From Flabesymbios commensalis (lineage: Eukaryota; Annelida; Polychaeta; Terebellida; Flabelligeridae), in assembly GCA_964017125.1 (NCBI GenBank), contig OZ024905.1, positions 34,259,534 to 34,323,533 on the forward strand: a stretch of 64,000 nt of DNA, read 5' to 3'. Position numbers and translations under genes: made by a program. Every line of letters begins with the position of its first letter. Positions within the stretch are counted from its first letter, which is position 1. This document shows, in pieces, positions 34,141 through 47,200 of the stretch. Below the pieces are notes generated by a model. That model had not been told where the DNA came from. It worked only from the letters and a program-made list of their open reading frames with translations, and ran no database searches.

Positions 34141-37100
34141 TGATTAAATCTGTTTCACAAAAGCCAAAAATTACAAACTGAGATAGTTGCTACTTTTATT
34201 TCATGGTATAAGTTGATAAATAATACTTTTCGACATGATTTAATGTTTTTAAATCTGAAGTTGACTGTTTTGTGGGTTACTTGATCTTGAAGGAAACTAC
34301 GTATAACCCACCTACACTGGTAAGGATACTAATTTTATGGTGTTAAAGTTTTACTTTGAGAAAGGTGGTTACTTCGGTCATTTACAGTTCTCAATCCAGC
34401 TCTAAGCCAGAACTATATTGGGACCGACGACATAGATATTATAGTCCAGGAAAGTTAGCCTAATATCTGGAACAAATTCGTAACAAGCTGAAAAGTTCAG
34501 GAAAGTTTGTTAGAAGAATGACAAGCAACATATCAAAAGTCCTAAGGTGTGCAGGGGGTGGAAGTGTCCTAAATTTAGTTCAAAATGGCGCACAAAGGTC
34601 AAACTACTAAAAATCATATAATAGCTGGTTCCAAAACCATGATTCCGTGACCAACCTCTGACAAGTAAGATATTTGTAAAAAAAAACCTTCTACGGCTCA
34701 TTAGAAAAAGTGGGCGGAATTTTATAGAGCGCAAAAATTAAAATGAACACCATCGATCACAAGTGAAAAGCAAGTACATGTACTCACTTATTTCATCCAG
34801 TGGTCTCCCAGTGCACCAGATAATTTATTGCATTTAGGTGGAAAAATGATTTATGGAGGGCAACAATTTATTATTAAAAGGTGCATTTCGCGTTTAGCCG
34901 AAAATCACAAAAATCCAAGATGGTCGCCAGCGGCCTTTTGAACAAAATAGATTTTTAGTTAAAAATCTCATAATCAACTGTAATATGTCATTTCTGACTA
35001 ATTTTAGGACGTAGAGCCCATTTATGCCCATCAAATTACAATCATAAGCATCTGTGACCTTCAAACATCACACGAAGGTCACAAATGATCAGTATAACAA
35101 TTATATAATGATTTTTTACTAGTGGTCCAATAGTTGCATGTGATACTGTAATATACTTCAATTTTGCGAGTATGAATTTTCGCGCAAACCCGATTTTTGA
35201 CCACATCATTTCACTCAAAAATATTTTGTAAAGTTTATTTTTTTGGCTTGGAGACATGTAATTGTTATCTCGTCGTAACGACTGTCATCACCTTTCCCGA
35301 CACTATAATGCAAGGTCGTAAGTAAACATAATGCTATGGTCATCAATTAACTGGAGGGGGGGGGGGATGACCGACCATTGAGTCTAATGCACTGGACAGG
35401 AGCTGCTCATTAACCATATCAATGCAACAGGTTATCAATTTAATTAATTATTATCATTATTATTATTATTATTATATATTTGCCTTTAATTAAATTTTTT
35501 AAATGCTCATCGTATCTGTTTGATTATGGGAATTTCAAAATAGCTATATATGTGCACATATATTTGTAATGTTTGCATAGATCTGAGGGCAACTAGTGTC
35601 ACTTAGCTCAAATCCTTAGAAAAACACATGCCATGAAACGCATCCACAGCTCTCCTAGCAACATTGAGTCTGTCCCTAGTGAACACAAGGTGTTCTTCCG
35701 GTGTTGGGGAAAAGCTGGCCGACTATCTTCGACGCTGGACCAGTATCACGCCAGCACTGGATCAACGTCTCGTGTTTGCTGGGTCACCACCCCTCAACTT
35801 GACATAGAATAGATCAACGTTGACATCAAGACATCTATCATTAAACCCCTTCATGCCCGCTGATTAATAGCAGTCATCGAATAAATCACACCGAAAGCGT
35901 ACTGTATTATCAAGGACTTTGTACAAACAGGTTTAGAATAAAATGGGAATAGAATACAAATATTGTTATCAATTTATGTTTTTTGTCACAATAAAAATAT
36001 ATTTCATATGTTGTCATTCAGTCGTTGCCATTCAGTCATTTAAATATAAATCCTAGGACTTAAACTTTTACAGGTTAACGTGACAATAACACAAATAGAT
36101 TACATAACCACGGTTGACTGCACAGCGGCAGTCACACCCTTTAAAACCCAGTCCCAAAGTTCACGAAACACTATGCGGTTAACAGTATTTCGCTGGGAAT
36201 ATGATTTCGCGCTCAGGGTCCTTGTGCGAAAGGCGCGAAAATTAATTCCACGCCAAGTAAAAGTATATTGCAATATGTCCCTTTTGGCTAATTGTGAGGC
36301 ACATCATCTATTTCTAATATCATTATTTCATTCTAGGCATCACTGACCTTACAAATCTTATTCTATGTCATTTTAGACGATGACATATATCGAGTTTAAA
36401 CTTGTCGAGTAAATAGAATGAAAACATGAATACAATTGTTTTTTACTAGTTTCAAATCTTGGAAATATATAAAGCCAAAAGTATTTTGTTCAATAAATCT
36501 AGACAACCTGATGCCGCCAATGTGTTCGCTCCTTCAGGAGTCTGTAACGTTTCCCGTATCCTTGTTTGCTCGACCAGTTGAGTTGCGACGCAGGGACAGC
36601 AATAAACCAACCACCAACGAGCGCTTGTGTAGTATAATTAGGGGCGGAACAGGGGGTCACGTGCCCCACCCCCTCGATGTATTGTATCATTTTCTAGCCT
36701 AGGTACTTATTGTGCACTTTTTTCAGTCCAGTCCACTTATTGTGCCATTTTAAATATTTTTGCGACCTGTCTGATAATAGACGAGAAGAAGTCAATGTGG
36801 AGGCAACATATATGCAAGTGAGAACAAGTCGAGCATAAGCAAATCTACACTCCACACATTGCTAGGTTTTAAAAATGTAAAAACACATGCAGATCATTTG
36901 GTTAGGTTAGATGTGCATATCCGTTAAGGTTTTGTAAAACATCAACACATGGCGGGAATATGCTTTGATCCAGGACAAGCCTATGACACCAGCTGGAAGT
37001 ATAAAACACGTTCATGTCTAAGGGGTACTATTTGAAGTCAGATGAGATAACACTTACACTTCACTAAAGTTGCAGGGGAAAGGTGTTCCCCAAGGAAGCA

Positions 37101-40100
37101 TTTTGTCGCCAACTCTCTTGACAATACAAATTAACAGCGTAGTCAAGGCCATGCCAGTGTTTCCCTTTCTGAGTTCAGGTTGAGCAGTATGTATGGTTGT
37201 TGAATACATTCATCATCAGACTAGTTTTTAATTTCTTAAATACATATTGCAGGCTCATCTTCAACCGGCGATAAGCAATGTCTGAAACGACCCGAGCATG
37301 ATAGCCAAACTTGCTGAAAAATATTTGTATCGTCTGCGATAACACCTGCTTGTGCTGACCTGCAGGCCACGGTACATATCAAATATTAATTATTAAGGCC
37401 TGTTCATTGGACGAATTCGCCAGAAATGCTTTATACTCATGATCAGGCTCAATTCTGCAGATACTGAGACTGATGCACCAACATAATTTCCCATTCTGCG
37501 ATTATGTGCTTCGTGTTTAGTACTAAAGCAGTGTAATACAATCCAACGTAATCCAATACTGTATCATTGACTGACTGACCAAATTATATGGATTTTGCTA
37601 AATTACTTGTTGAAATGGGGGCATTTTGGATTCAGGTGAAGTTTTAAGTGTGTTTTTACATAGCCTCACAGAGGCAAATTATGTTGAAAAGCATTTGTTA
37701 ACATTTTGTCCATTAAATATTTCTGCATTTGATGACCTAAAAATGTGAATTATTTATATTTTAGGTCTAATTTGACCTTGAAAATGACCTCAGTTTGACT
37801 TCATAGGAATTTGAGATGTGAACAAGTAGAATCCCAGAAAAAAATAGTGCGAAAAGACATAGTATATGTGGCTCTACTTTTGTGTAGTTCCCAAACGATG
37901 GAGATTTTTTTTTTAAATACATACACTACTGGCATAATGACGGCCATTTTAGATTTTACCCGAAAACGAGGCTTTCCCCGAAATATTTATTAGACAAAAA
38001 TGTTAACTTCAACATAATTAACCTCGGTGTGGCTATGTAAAAACACACAATAAACTCCACCCGAATCCTCATTGAGGTAAGCCTCGTTTTCGGGTAAAAT
38101 CCAAAATGGCCCCCAGTTCGACCAGTAATTTATCAAAATTCATATAATTTTAAACTAATCAACATCGTATTCCATATTATGCTATGTCTTTTCGCACAAA
38201 AATCTGGGATTTTACTTTTTCACATTTTAATTCCTATGAGGTCAAGCTGATGTCATTTTCAAGATAAGGGTCAAACTAGACCTGGAAATTGATTAAATCT
38301 GTTTCACAAATGCCAAAAATTACAAACTGAGATAGTTGCTACTTTTATTTCATGGTATAAGTTGATAAATAATACTTTTCGACATGATTTAATGTTTTTA
38401 AATCTGAAGTTGACTGTTTTGTGGGTTACTTGATCTTGAAGGAAACTACGTATAACCCACCTACACTGGTTAGGATACTAATTTTATGGTGTTAAAGTTT
38501 TACTTTGAGAAAGGTGGTTACTTCGGTCATTTACAGTTCTCAATCCAGCTCTAAGCCAGAACTATATTGGGATCGACGACATAGATATTATAGTCCAGGA
38601 AAGTTAGCCTAATATCTGGAACAAATTCGTAACAAGCAGAAAATTTCAGGAAAGTTTGTTAGAAGAATGACAAGCAACATATCAAAAGTCCTAAGGTGTG
38701 CAGGGGGTGGAAGTGTCCTAAATTTAGTTCAAAATGGCGCACAAAGGTCAAACTACTAAAAATCATATAATAGCTGGTTCCAAAACCATGATTCCGTGAC
38801 CAACCTCTGACAAGTAAGATATTTGTAAAAAAAAAACCTTCTACGGCTCATTAAAAAAGTGGGCGGAATTTTGTAGAGCGCAAAAATTAAAATGGCCACC
38901 ATCGATCACAAGTGAAAAGCAAGTACATGTACTCACTTATTTCATCCAGTGGTCTCCCAGTGCACCAGATAATTTAATGCATTTAGGTGGAAAAATGATT
39001 TATGGAGGGCAACAGTTTATTATTAAAAGTTGCATTTCGCGTTTAGCCGAAAATCACAAAAATCCAAGATGGTCGCCAGCGGCCTTTTGAACAAAATAGA
39101 TTTTTAGTTAAAAATCTCATAATCAACTGTGATATGTCATTTCTGACTAATTTTAGGACGTAGAGCCCATTTATGCCCATCAAATTACAATCAAAAGCAT
39201 CTGTGACCTTCAAACATCACACGAAGGTCACAAATGATCAGTATAACAATTATATAGTGATTTTTTACTAGTGGTCCAATAGTTGCATGTGATACTGTAA
39301 TATATTTCAATTTCGCGAGTATGAATTTTCGCGCATTTTTGACCACATCATTTCACTCAAAAATATTTTTTAAAGTTTATTTTTTTGGCTTGGAGACATG
39401 TAATTGTTATCTCGTCGTAACGACTGTCATCACCTTTCCCGACACTATAATGCAAGGTCGTAAGTAAACATAATGCTATGGTCATCAATTAACTGGAGGG
39501 GGGGGGGTGACCGACCATTGAGGCTAATGCACTGGACAGGAGCTGCTCATTAACCATATCAATGCAACAGGTAATCAATTTAATTAACTATTATCCTTAT
39601 TATTATTATTATTAATATATATTTGCCTTTAAATAAATTTTTTAAATGCTCATCGTATCTGTTTGATTGTGGGAATTTCAAAATAGCTATATATGTGCAC
39701 ATATATTTGTAATGTTTGCATAGATCTGAGGGCAACTAGTGTCACTTAGCTTAAATCCTTAGAAAAACACATGCCGTGAAACGCATCCACAGCTCTCCTA
39801 GCAACATTGAGTCTGTCCCTAGTGAACACTAGTGTTCTTCCGGTGTTGGGGAAAAGCTGGCCCACTATCTTCGACGCTGGACCAGTATCACGCCAGCACT
39901 GGATCAACGTCTCGGGTTTGCTGGGTCACCACCCCTCAACTTTACATAGAATAGATCAACGTTGACATCAAGACATCTATCATTAAACCCCTTCATGCCC
40001 GCTGATTAATAGCAGTCATCGAATAAATCACACCGAAAGCGTACTGTATTATCAAGGACTTTGTACAAACAGGTTTAGAATAAAATTGGAATAGAATACA

Positions 40101-42121
40101 AATAGTGTTATCAATTTATGTTTTTTGTCACAATAAAAATATATTTCATGTGTTGTCATTCAGTCGTTGCCATTCAGTCATTTAAATATAAATCCTAGGA
40201 CTTAAACTTTTACAGGTTAACGTGACAATAACACAAATAGATTACATAACCACGGTTGACTGCACAGCGGCAGTCACACCCTTTAAAACCCAGTCCCAAA
40301 GTTCACGAAACACTATGCGGTAAACAGTATTTCGCTGGGAATATGATTTCGCGCTCAGGGTCCTTGTGCGAAAGGCGCGAAAATTAATTCCACGCCAAGT
40401 AAAAGTATATTGCAATATGTCCCTTTTGGCTAATTGTGAGGCACATCATCTATTTCTGATATCATTATTTCATTCTAGGCATCACTGACCTTACAAATCT
40501 TATTCTATGTCATTTTAGACGATGACATATATCGAGTTTAAACTTGTCGAGTAAATAGAATGAAAACATGAATACAATTGATTTTTAATAGTTTCAAATC
40601 TTGGCAATATATAAAGCCAAAAGTATTTTGTTCAATAAATCTAGACAACCTGATGCCGCCAATGTGTTCGCTCCTTCAGGAGTCTGTAACGTTTCCCGTA
40701 TTATTGTTTGCTCGACCAGTTGAGTTGCGACGCAGGGACAGCAATAAACCAACCACCAACGAGCGCTTGTGTAGTATAATTAGGGGCGGAACAGGGGGTC
40801 ACGTGCCCCACCCCCTCGATGTATTGTATCATTTTCTAGCCTAGGTACTTATTGTGCACTTTTTTCAGTCCAGTCCACTTATTGTGCCATTTTAAATATT
40901 TTTGCGACCTGTCTGATAATAGACGAGAAGAAGTCAATGTGGAGGCAGCATATATGCAAGTGAGAACAAGTCGAGCATAAGCAAATCTACACTCCACACA
41001 TTGCTAGGTTTTAAAAATGTAAAAACACATGCAGATCATTTGGTTAGGTTAGATGTGCATATCCGTTAAGGTTTTGTAAAACATCAACACATGGCGGGAA
41101 TATGCTTTGATCCAGGACAAGCCTATGACACCAGCTGGAAGTATAAAACACGTTCATGTCTAAGGGGTACTATTTGAAGTCAGATGAGATAACACTTACA
41201 CTTCACTAAAGTTGCAGGGGAAAGGTGTTCCCCAAGGAAGCATTTTGTCGCCAACTCTCTTGACAATACAAATTAACAGCGTAGTCAAGGCCATGCCAGT
41301 GTTTCCCTTTCTGAGTTCAGGTTGAGCAGTATGTATGGTTGTTGAATACATTCATCATCAGACTAGTTTTTAATTTTCTAAATACATATTGCAGGCTCAT
41401 CTTCAACCGGCGATAGGCAATGTCTGAAACGACCCGAGCATGATAGCCAAACTTGCTGAAAAATATTTGTATCGTCTGCGATAACACCTGCTTGTGCTGA
41501 CCTGCAGGCCACGGTACATATCAAATATTAATTATTAAGGCCTGTTCATTGGACGAATTCGCCAGAAATGCTTTATACTCATGATCAGGCTCAATTCTGC
41601 AGATACTGAGACTGATGCACCAACATAATTTCCCATTCTGCGATTATGTGCTTCGTCTTTAGTACTAAAGCAGTGTAATACAATCCAACGTAATCCGATA
41701 CTGTATCATTGACTGACTGACCAAATTATATGGATTTTGCTCGATTACTTGTTGAAATGGGGGCATTTTGGATTCAGGTGAAGTTTTAAGTGTGTTTTTA
41801 CATAGCCACACAGAGGCAAATTATGTTGAAAAGCATTTGTTAACATTTTGTCCATTAAATATTTCTGCATTTGATGACCTAAAAATGTGAATTATTTATA
41901 TTTTAGGTCTAATTTGACCTTGAAAATGACCTCAGTTTGACTTCATAGGAATTTGAGATGTGAACAAGTAGAATCCCAGAAAAAAATAGTGCGAAAAGAC
42001 ATAGTATATGTGGCTCTACTATGTGTAGTTCCCAAACGATGGAGATTTTTTTTTTAAATACATACACTACTGGCATAATGACGGCCATTTTAGATTTTAC
42101 CCGAAAACGAGGCTTTCCCCG
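33831..42121. repeat. ~4.14-kb tandem duplication inside LIR-C
   Basis: Bases 33831-37979 and 37980-42121 are two head-to-tail copies that differ by roughly 1-2% by eye plus a few small indels. Examples are GGTGTTGCTATG against GGTGTGGCTATG and a shorter G run in copy 2. The first copy starts inside a left-arm monomer and the second ends inside a right-arm monomer, so the junction (CTTTCCCCGAAATATTTATT) joins two arms that are in opposite orientation. Only four bases (CCGA) are shared at the join, which argues against unequal crossing-over between direct repeats. Confidence 0.93.
34150..37600. other. Core of LIR-C, no recognisable coding sequence
   Basis: This stretch between the arms (duplicated at about 38299-41745) has only short open frames. 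The two 88-codon frames at 36436-36702 and 40578-40844 are copies of each other through the duplication and have no domain. It includes CCAAGATGGTCGCCAGCGG (near 34915), a G-rich run near 35350, an ATT-rich simple repeat near 35445-35475, and a copy of the dispersed CGACGCTGGACCAG..TTTGCTGGG sequence near 35730-35785. Its function is unknown. Confidence 0.6.
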
Positions 42122-43560
42122 AGGTTGATTCGGGTAGGGTTTTTACGTGTTTTTTCACATAGCACCAATGAGTAAAATTATGTTGAAAAACATTTGTTTA
42201 CATTTTTGTAAATTAAATATTTGGGCATTTGTGCACTTAAAAATGCTAATTGTTCACATTTTTAGGACTAATTTGACCTTGACCTTATAAATGGCCTCAG
42301 TTTGTCATCTTAGAAATTTAAACAAATAGAATCCCTTAAAAAAATAGTGTGAAAAAAACATATTATATGTGGTGCTCCGATGCTTAGTTCTGAAATGATA
42401 GTGATTTAAAATAATATATATATAAATTACTGGTTAATTAATGGCGGCCATTTTGGATTTTACCCGAAAACGAGGCTTTTCCCAAGGAGGATTCGGATGG
42501 GGTTTACTGTGTTGTTTTAAATACTTCAACCGAGTCAAATTATGTTGAGAAGCATTTGTTAACATTTGTGTCAATTAAATATGTTGGCATTTGTGCACAT
42601 AAAAAATGCACTTTTTTCACATTTGTTTTAACCTTGACCTTGAAAATGATCTCAGTGTGACCTCTTAGAAACTCAAAATGCAAACAAATAGAATCCCTTG
42701 AGAAAAATATTGCGAAAAAAGCATATTATAAGTGGCTCTACGATGTTTAGTTCTAAAACGATAGCGATTTAATAAAAAATATATATAAATTATTAACATT
42801 TTTAGGCTTAATTTGACCTTGACCTTGAAAATGACCTCAGTTTGACCTTTCATGAATTTTAAACGTGAACAAATAGAATCCCTTAAAAAAAAGTGGGAAA
42901 AAAACCATATTATATGTGGTTCTACGATGCTTATTTCTGAAATGATAGCGATTAAAAAAAATATATAAATTACTGGTTTAAAAATTGCGACCATTTTGTA
43001 TTTTACTCGGAAGCGAGGCTTTTCCCAAGGAGGATTCGGATGGGGTTTTATGTGTTGTCTTAAATACTTCAACCGAGTCAAATTATGTTGAGAAGCCTTT
43101 GTTAACATTTTTGTCAATTAAATATTTTGGCATTTGTGCACCTAAAAATGCAAATTTTTCACATTTATAAGACCTTAAAAATGACCTTAGTTTGACTTCT
43201 TACAAATTCGAAATGTAATCAAATAGAACCCATTGAAAAAAATATTGCGAAAAAACATATTGTATGTGGCTCTACGATGTTTAGTTCTGAAGCGATAGCG
43301 ATTTAATAAAATATATATATAAATTATTCACATTTTAAGGCTTAATTTGACCTTGAAAATGACCTCAGTTTGACATTATGGGAATTTTAAATGTGAACAA
43401 AAAAAAATCCTTTAAGAAAATTAGTACGAAAAGACATATTATATGTGACTGTCCGTTGTTTAGTACTCAAATTATAGTGATTTATTTAAAAATACACAAA
43501 TTACTGGTTTATTGGCGGCCATTTTGGATTTTACCCGAAAACGAGGCTTTCCCCAAGGAG
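41745..43560. repeat. Right arm of LIR-C: inverted monomers of the left arm
   Basis: The left-arm monomer appears reverse-complemented several times: TTGACCTTGAAAATGACCTC, TAGAATCCCTTAAAAAAATA, GCGAAAAGACATA, GGCGGCCATTTTGGATTTTA, CCCGAAAACGAGGC, AAGGAGGATTCGGATGGGG. Full units are about 362 bp (for example between GGCTTTCCCC near 42111 and GGCTTTTCCC near 42473). Later units carry an extra partial copy. One unit also lies at 37600-37980 through the duplication. The last unit is split at 43560 by the nested insertion and resumes at 48575 for about 110 bp. A 150-codon minus-strand frame across these monomers is not a gene. Confidence 0.87.
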
Positions 43561-44218
43561 TGGTAGTAGTAGTAAATCATTGCTTTACGTCACCTTTCGG
43601 CACAAAAGGTCTTTTAAGTGACATTATAATACGATAAAAACCTTGTAGTCAATTGATGAGATGAATGATATACAGATGATGATGTGACGGTGGGGGTGAT
43701 AGGGCATGGTGGGTTATTGAGAGCGTTTTCCTTCGCTTTCCCGATAAGGGGTTCTGGGCATGTCTAGGGGATATACCCCCAGACATGCCCAGACGGCCGG
43801 AGACTTGAGTTTGGCTGTGCAATTTAATGCTGAAACTTTGTGGCATTTTGAGCAGCTCCGCTATCCTCGGGTCGGATAGTCCCCAGAGTAACAATAGGAA
43901 TAATCACCCCATCTGGGTAGCTCCATTCATCCCACGTGAGAGACCTAATGTCAAACACGCTATTGCCAGCTATTTAAGGCTACCACGGCCTACACCAGCG
44001 CCAACACTGATGCGGGTGCTGCATTGGCTCTGCTGTTGAGCGGAGGAACCAGTGTACACCACTGGCAATCCGCCTGAAGATTATGGCCAGATACGAGGAG
44101 GCTGCAGCTGCCCTTGGATGATTGCTGTAGACTAGTGCTTCCGTACAATGCCGTACACAGCATCCAACAGACGAAACAGATCCCTAATGACCCTCCCCGG
44201 ATGCGGGCGAAAAGTACT
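43561..44218. repeat. Dispersed repeat with a 15-bp-stem hairpin; relative at 51.83-52.11 kb
   Basis: AGTAAATCATTGCTTTACGT and CCCCCAGACATGCCCAGACG, TAGACTTGAGTTT- and GCTCCGATATCC-like phrases recur near 51833-52110, showing a repeat family. The hairpin at 43756-43790 (GGGCATGTCTAGGGG, loop ATATA, CCCCCAGACATGCCC) is conspicuous. An 81-codon minus-strand frame (43894-43649) has no recognisable domain. It may be the end of a retroposon with a triplet tail, which is inference only. Confidence 0.65.
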
Positions 44219-47200
44219 ATAGTCTGGTGCGGTCTGTCATTTTGGCCATTTATGTTGCCAAAATTGATTTTATTGTTTTTATGGCTTCATTAGGGGTCAA
44301 ATAAGCCAAAAATATTGGGGTTCAATTTTTCCCGCCCCTCAACCTCGTTTTATGTACATTCAAAATGGCCGCCATCGAAATCACATATTTGGCCATAACT
44401 TGGCCTCTAGCAAAGCTAGAGTCACGATTTTGATGTCAATACCAATGTTTTTGGGTATAAGGAATCCAATAGTGCCCATACAAAATGTGTATGTCTTGTA
44501 GATATTTAGATAATAAATATAAAACACATTTTTCATGCGTTCTCGGTAATTTTTTGTCGCAAATATGAAAAAACTCAATTTTTTAAATAATTTTTTTGGA
44601 AGCGTTATTTAGTAAGTATAATAATATAAACAGCGCATTGCTGATGGCTTCTGAATGGTAGATGTTTCGTTGATGGACCCTAAATATTTCACCAAGAAGG
44701 CGTACAAGTGATAGCGTAGGAACCGAGCAACTTCAATAACGATGTTTGGTACATTTCCTTAATTTGCAAATGAACATTTTGCAACAGTCACAGAGGAAAA
44801 TTGATAAAACTAATGTGTCTTTTGCAAAACAGTACACACTTTTTTGTGAAGTAGATAGGGGGGATGAAGGTCCGATCGAAATTTAAAAAATAGTACAAAA
44901 TGAATACAAAATTGTGAGCAAATTGTGCGTTTCAGCAATGTTTCATGTGCTGTCAAACAAATGATCAGAATCAATCATCATGATCATTGCGATTGTGATT
45001 CATCCCATCAGCAAAATCATTGGATTTTCAGATTTGTTTCTTTAAAATTATTAAATATTGCACAAGAAAAAATAAAATAGGGGATTTTAATTCATCACAG
45101 CCCATGAGAGATATCCCCGTTTAAATTTCAGTCATAATTTGACATATTCTCCGAGATGCAGGGGCTACTCTGAGATCAACAATTTTATGAAACAATTAAT
45201 TTAAATACTGACAGTTAAATCTCCGCGTCAAGGCAATATTCTAGAGAGATGCAAAGCGAGTATTACCAATTAATATATAAATCTGTAACCTAACAAGGAT
45301 GCCCGGCCGCGCAATGATTACAGTCTCTGTATCGCGTATACCTACAAACTCTGTTATTGCGGAATAGATTGGAGGATGACGGGGGCATTCTCACAGCTGA
45401 CATTTAAGCAGATTACAACAAGCATTCAATGGCTTGGTTCATCGAAAAGACAATGAGGTTTAGGTTAAAATTTAGTGATTTTGATTTATATATTAACATA
45501 TTGACAATTTTTAAATTTCAAAATGGCCGACTGTCGTTCACAATGACACAAGCCACACTACCTGGTTTGCTTGTTATATACCCCACTGTTGCATTTGTAC
45601 AGGAGTCGTCTGCAACGCTGAGCATTTTAACTATATCTGGTACTATGGCAGTCTTATTTGTATCAATATTTGTTGAGCTCAATAACAAACCTTGGTGCAG
45701 GTGAACTAAGACATCTGACAGGAATGAACATGCTATATTTCACTTCCCACACACTTTGTTCTAATGGTCGGAGGTTTGGCCATCTGATAAAGCAGGTCTT
45801 GTCTCCCATTGAAATGTGGTTGGCTCTCATAAGGTGTAGCTCATGTAGGTGAACATCTCCCATTCTAGATTTTTAAACAAGAATAGTTGCCACCGTAAAG
45901 CTGGAATTATCATTAGCTGATTCAGCCAGAGGATTAGTACACTTGACATACAGAATTCGTCCATGCTCCCAAGGCTTTCAATGTACAAATTTAGAGAGGG
46001 AGAGGCAGCGCATCGATAGAATATCGGACTGCCACGTCATTCATGCACACATCCCGGGTTTGAACCGTGCTGATCTCGCAGGGGTCTTTCAGAGAAATAT
46101 CATTGTCTATTCCCTCTCAGTGTGACTAGGTGATCACAGTTGCGGCCTCGTCGAGTTCAAGCTGAAATTTGTGTGTTTACGTTAATTTACAAGCTATTTA
46201 AAATAATAATATATGTGGATATAATCTGTTTACGAGTGAAGCTAATGTTACTTTCACAGACCAGTTAAGAGATATTACACAAGATGCTTCATCATCACAG
46301 AAACCAACCAACTTTCAAGAGGTACACTTGAATGCCTTTTCATATGTGTGCTCAATAGATAGATATGTTATCTAGCAAAAAGTGGTAAGATATTTGATCA
46401 TCTGCGATAAGCCCATGTACAAAGCTTTAGAAAAACCTATTTCAAGAAGAATTATGCCACAATTTTCGACAAAGTTACTGAACAATATTAAAACTGATTT
46501 GCAACAAAGTAAAAGCTTCCACCGACGATGAATGGACATACCCAAGCATATTCTGTTGTGTATAGCATTGTGGCATTACAAAAAATATTCCTTTTGAACT
46601 ACTCTGTTGCAGTACATATTTGATCTAATTATGCCTCAAATCACCAATTACTCAGTTAATACATCAGTATTAGATTCAGAATTTGTCAGTATTTGACCAG
46701 AATATATTATTTGGTTCAAATCACACCTGTTGAAGAATGACGCTCCTGTTAGTGTATCCTGTGCAGAAAGAAAGTGAATTCACCTGTCCTGGAGAAATTA
46801 GTACAAGCTCAACTTATTAGTTTTAGACACGCGACCTCTGGTCACGATAAGGCGTTCTAGAGTATGATCCCATGAGTAGAAGTAACCCAGAGAGTGATAT
46901 CATTAACCATAGTACCCAGTGATGACTCCACCAAATGATAGGCCCGAGGTGTTTTGTATTACACTTTTGTCATGAAGCATCCCTTGTGCCATCACTCACA
47001 CGTGATCCGTGGACTGCCAATAAAGCGGTCCTAAATCTAGGCTTATTATTCGGACATCTTACAAACTTCTGACTTCATGAGCTACTCTCATGGTTTGATA
47101 ATTGTGTCACTTGCATTAATCTACAGAAAACTCAACTCAACGGGAACCAGTTCTAAACAACTTGGTTTGAATGACAATGTACATACATAGTACTTAGTAA

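Noticed and set aside
36436-36702. 88-codon frame also found at 40578-40844
   Set aside because: The two are similar only because of the 4.14-kb duplication; no domain, and a frame on the other strand is open over the same bases.
42665-43117. 150-codon minus-strand open frame
   Set aside because: It runs across tandem monomers of the LIR-C right arm and is not kept open in the other monomers.
45429-45704. 91-codon plus frame in the LIR-D core, considered as a transposase remnant
   Set aside because: No transposase motif, and the frame is not longer than expected for the region.
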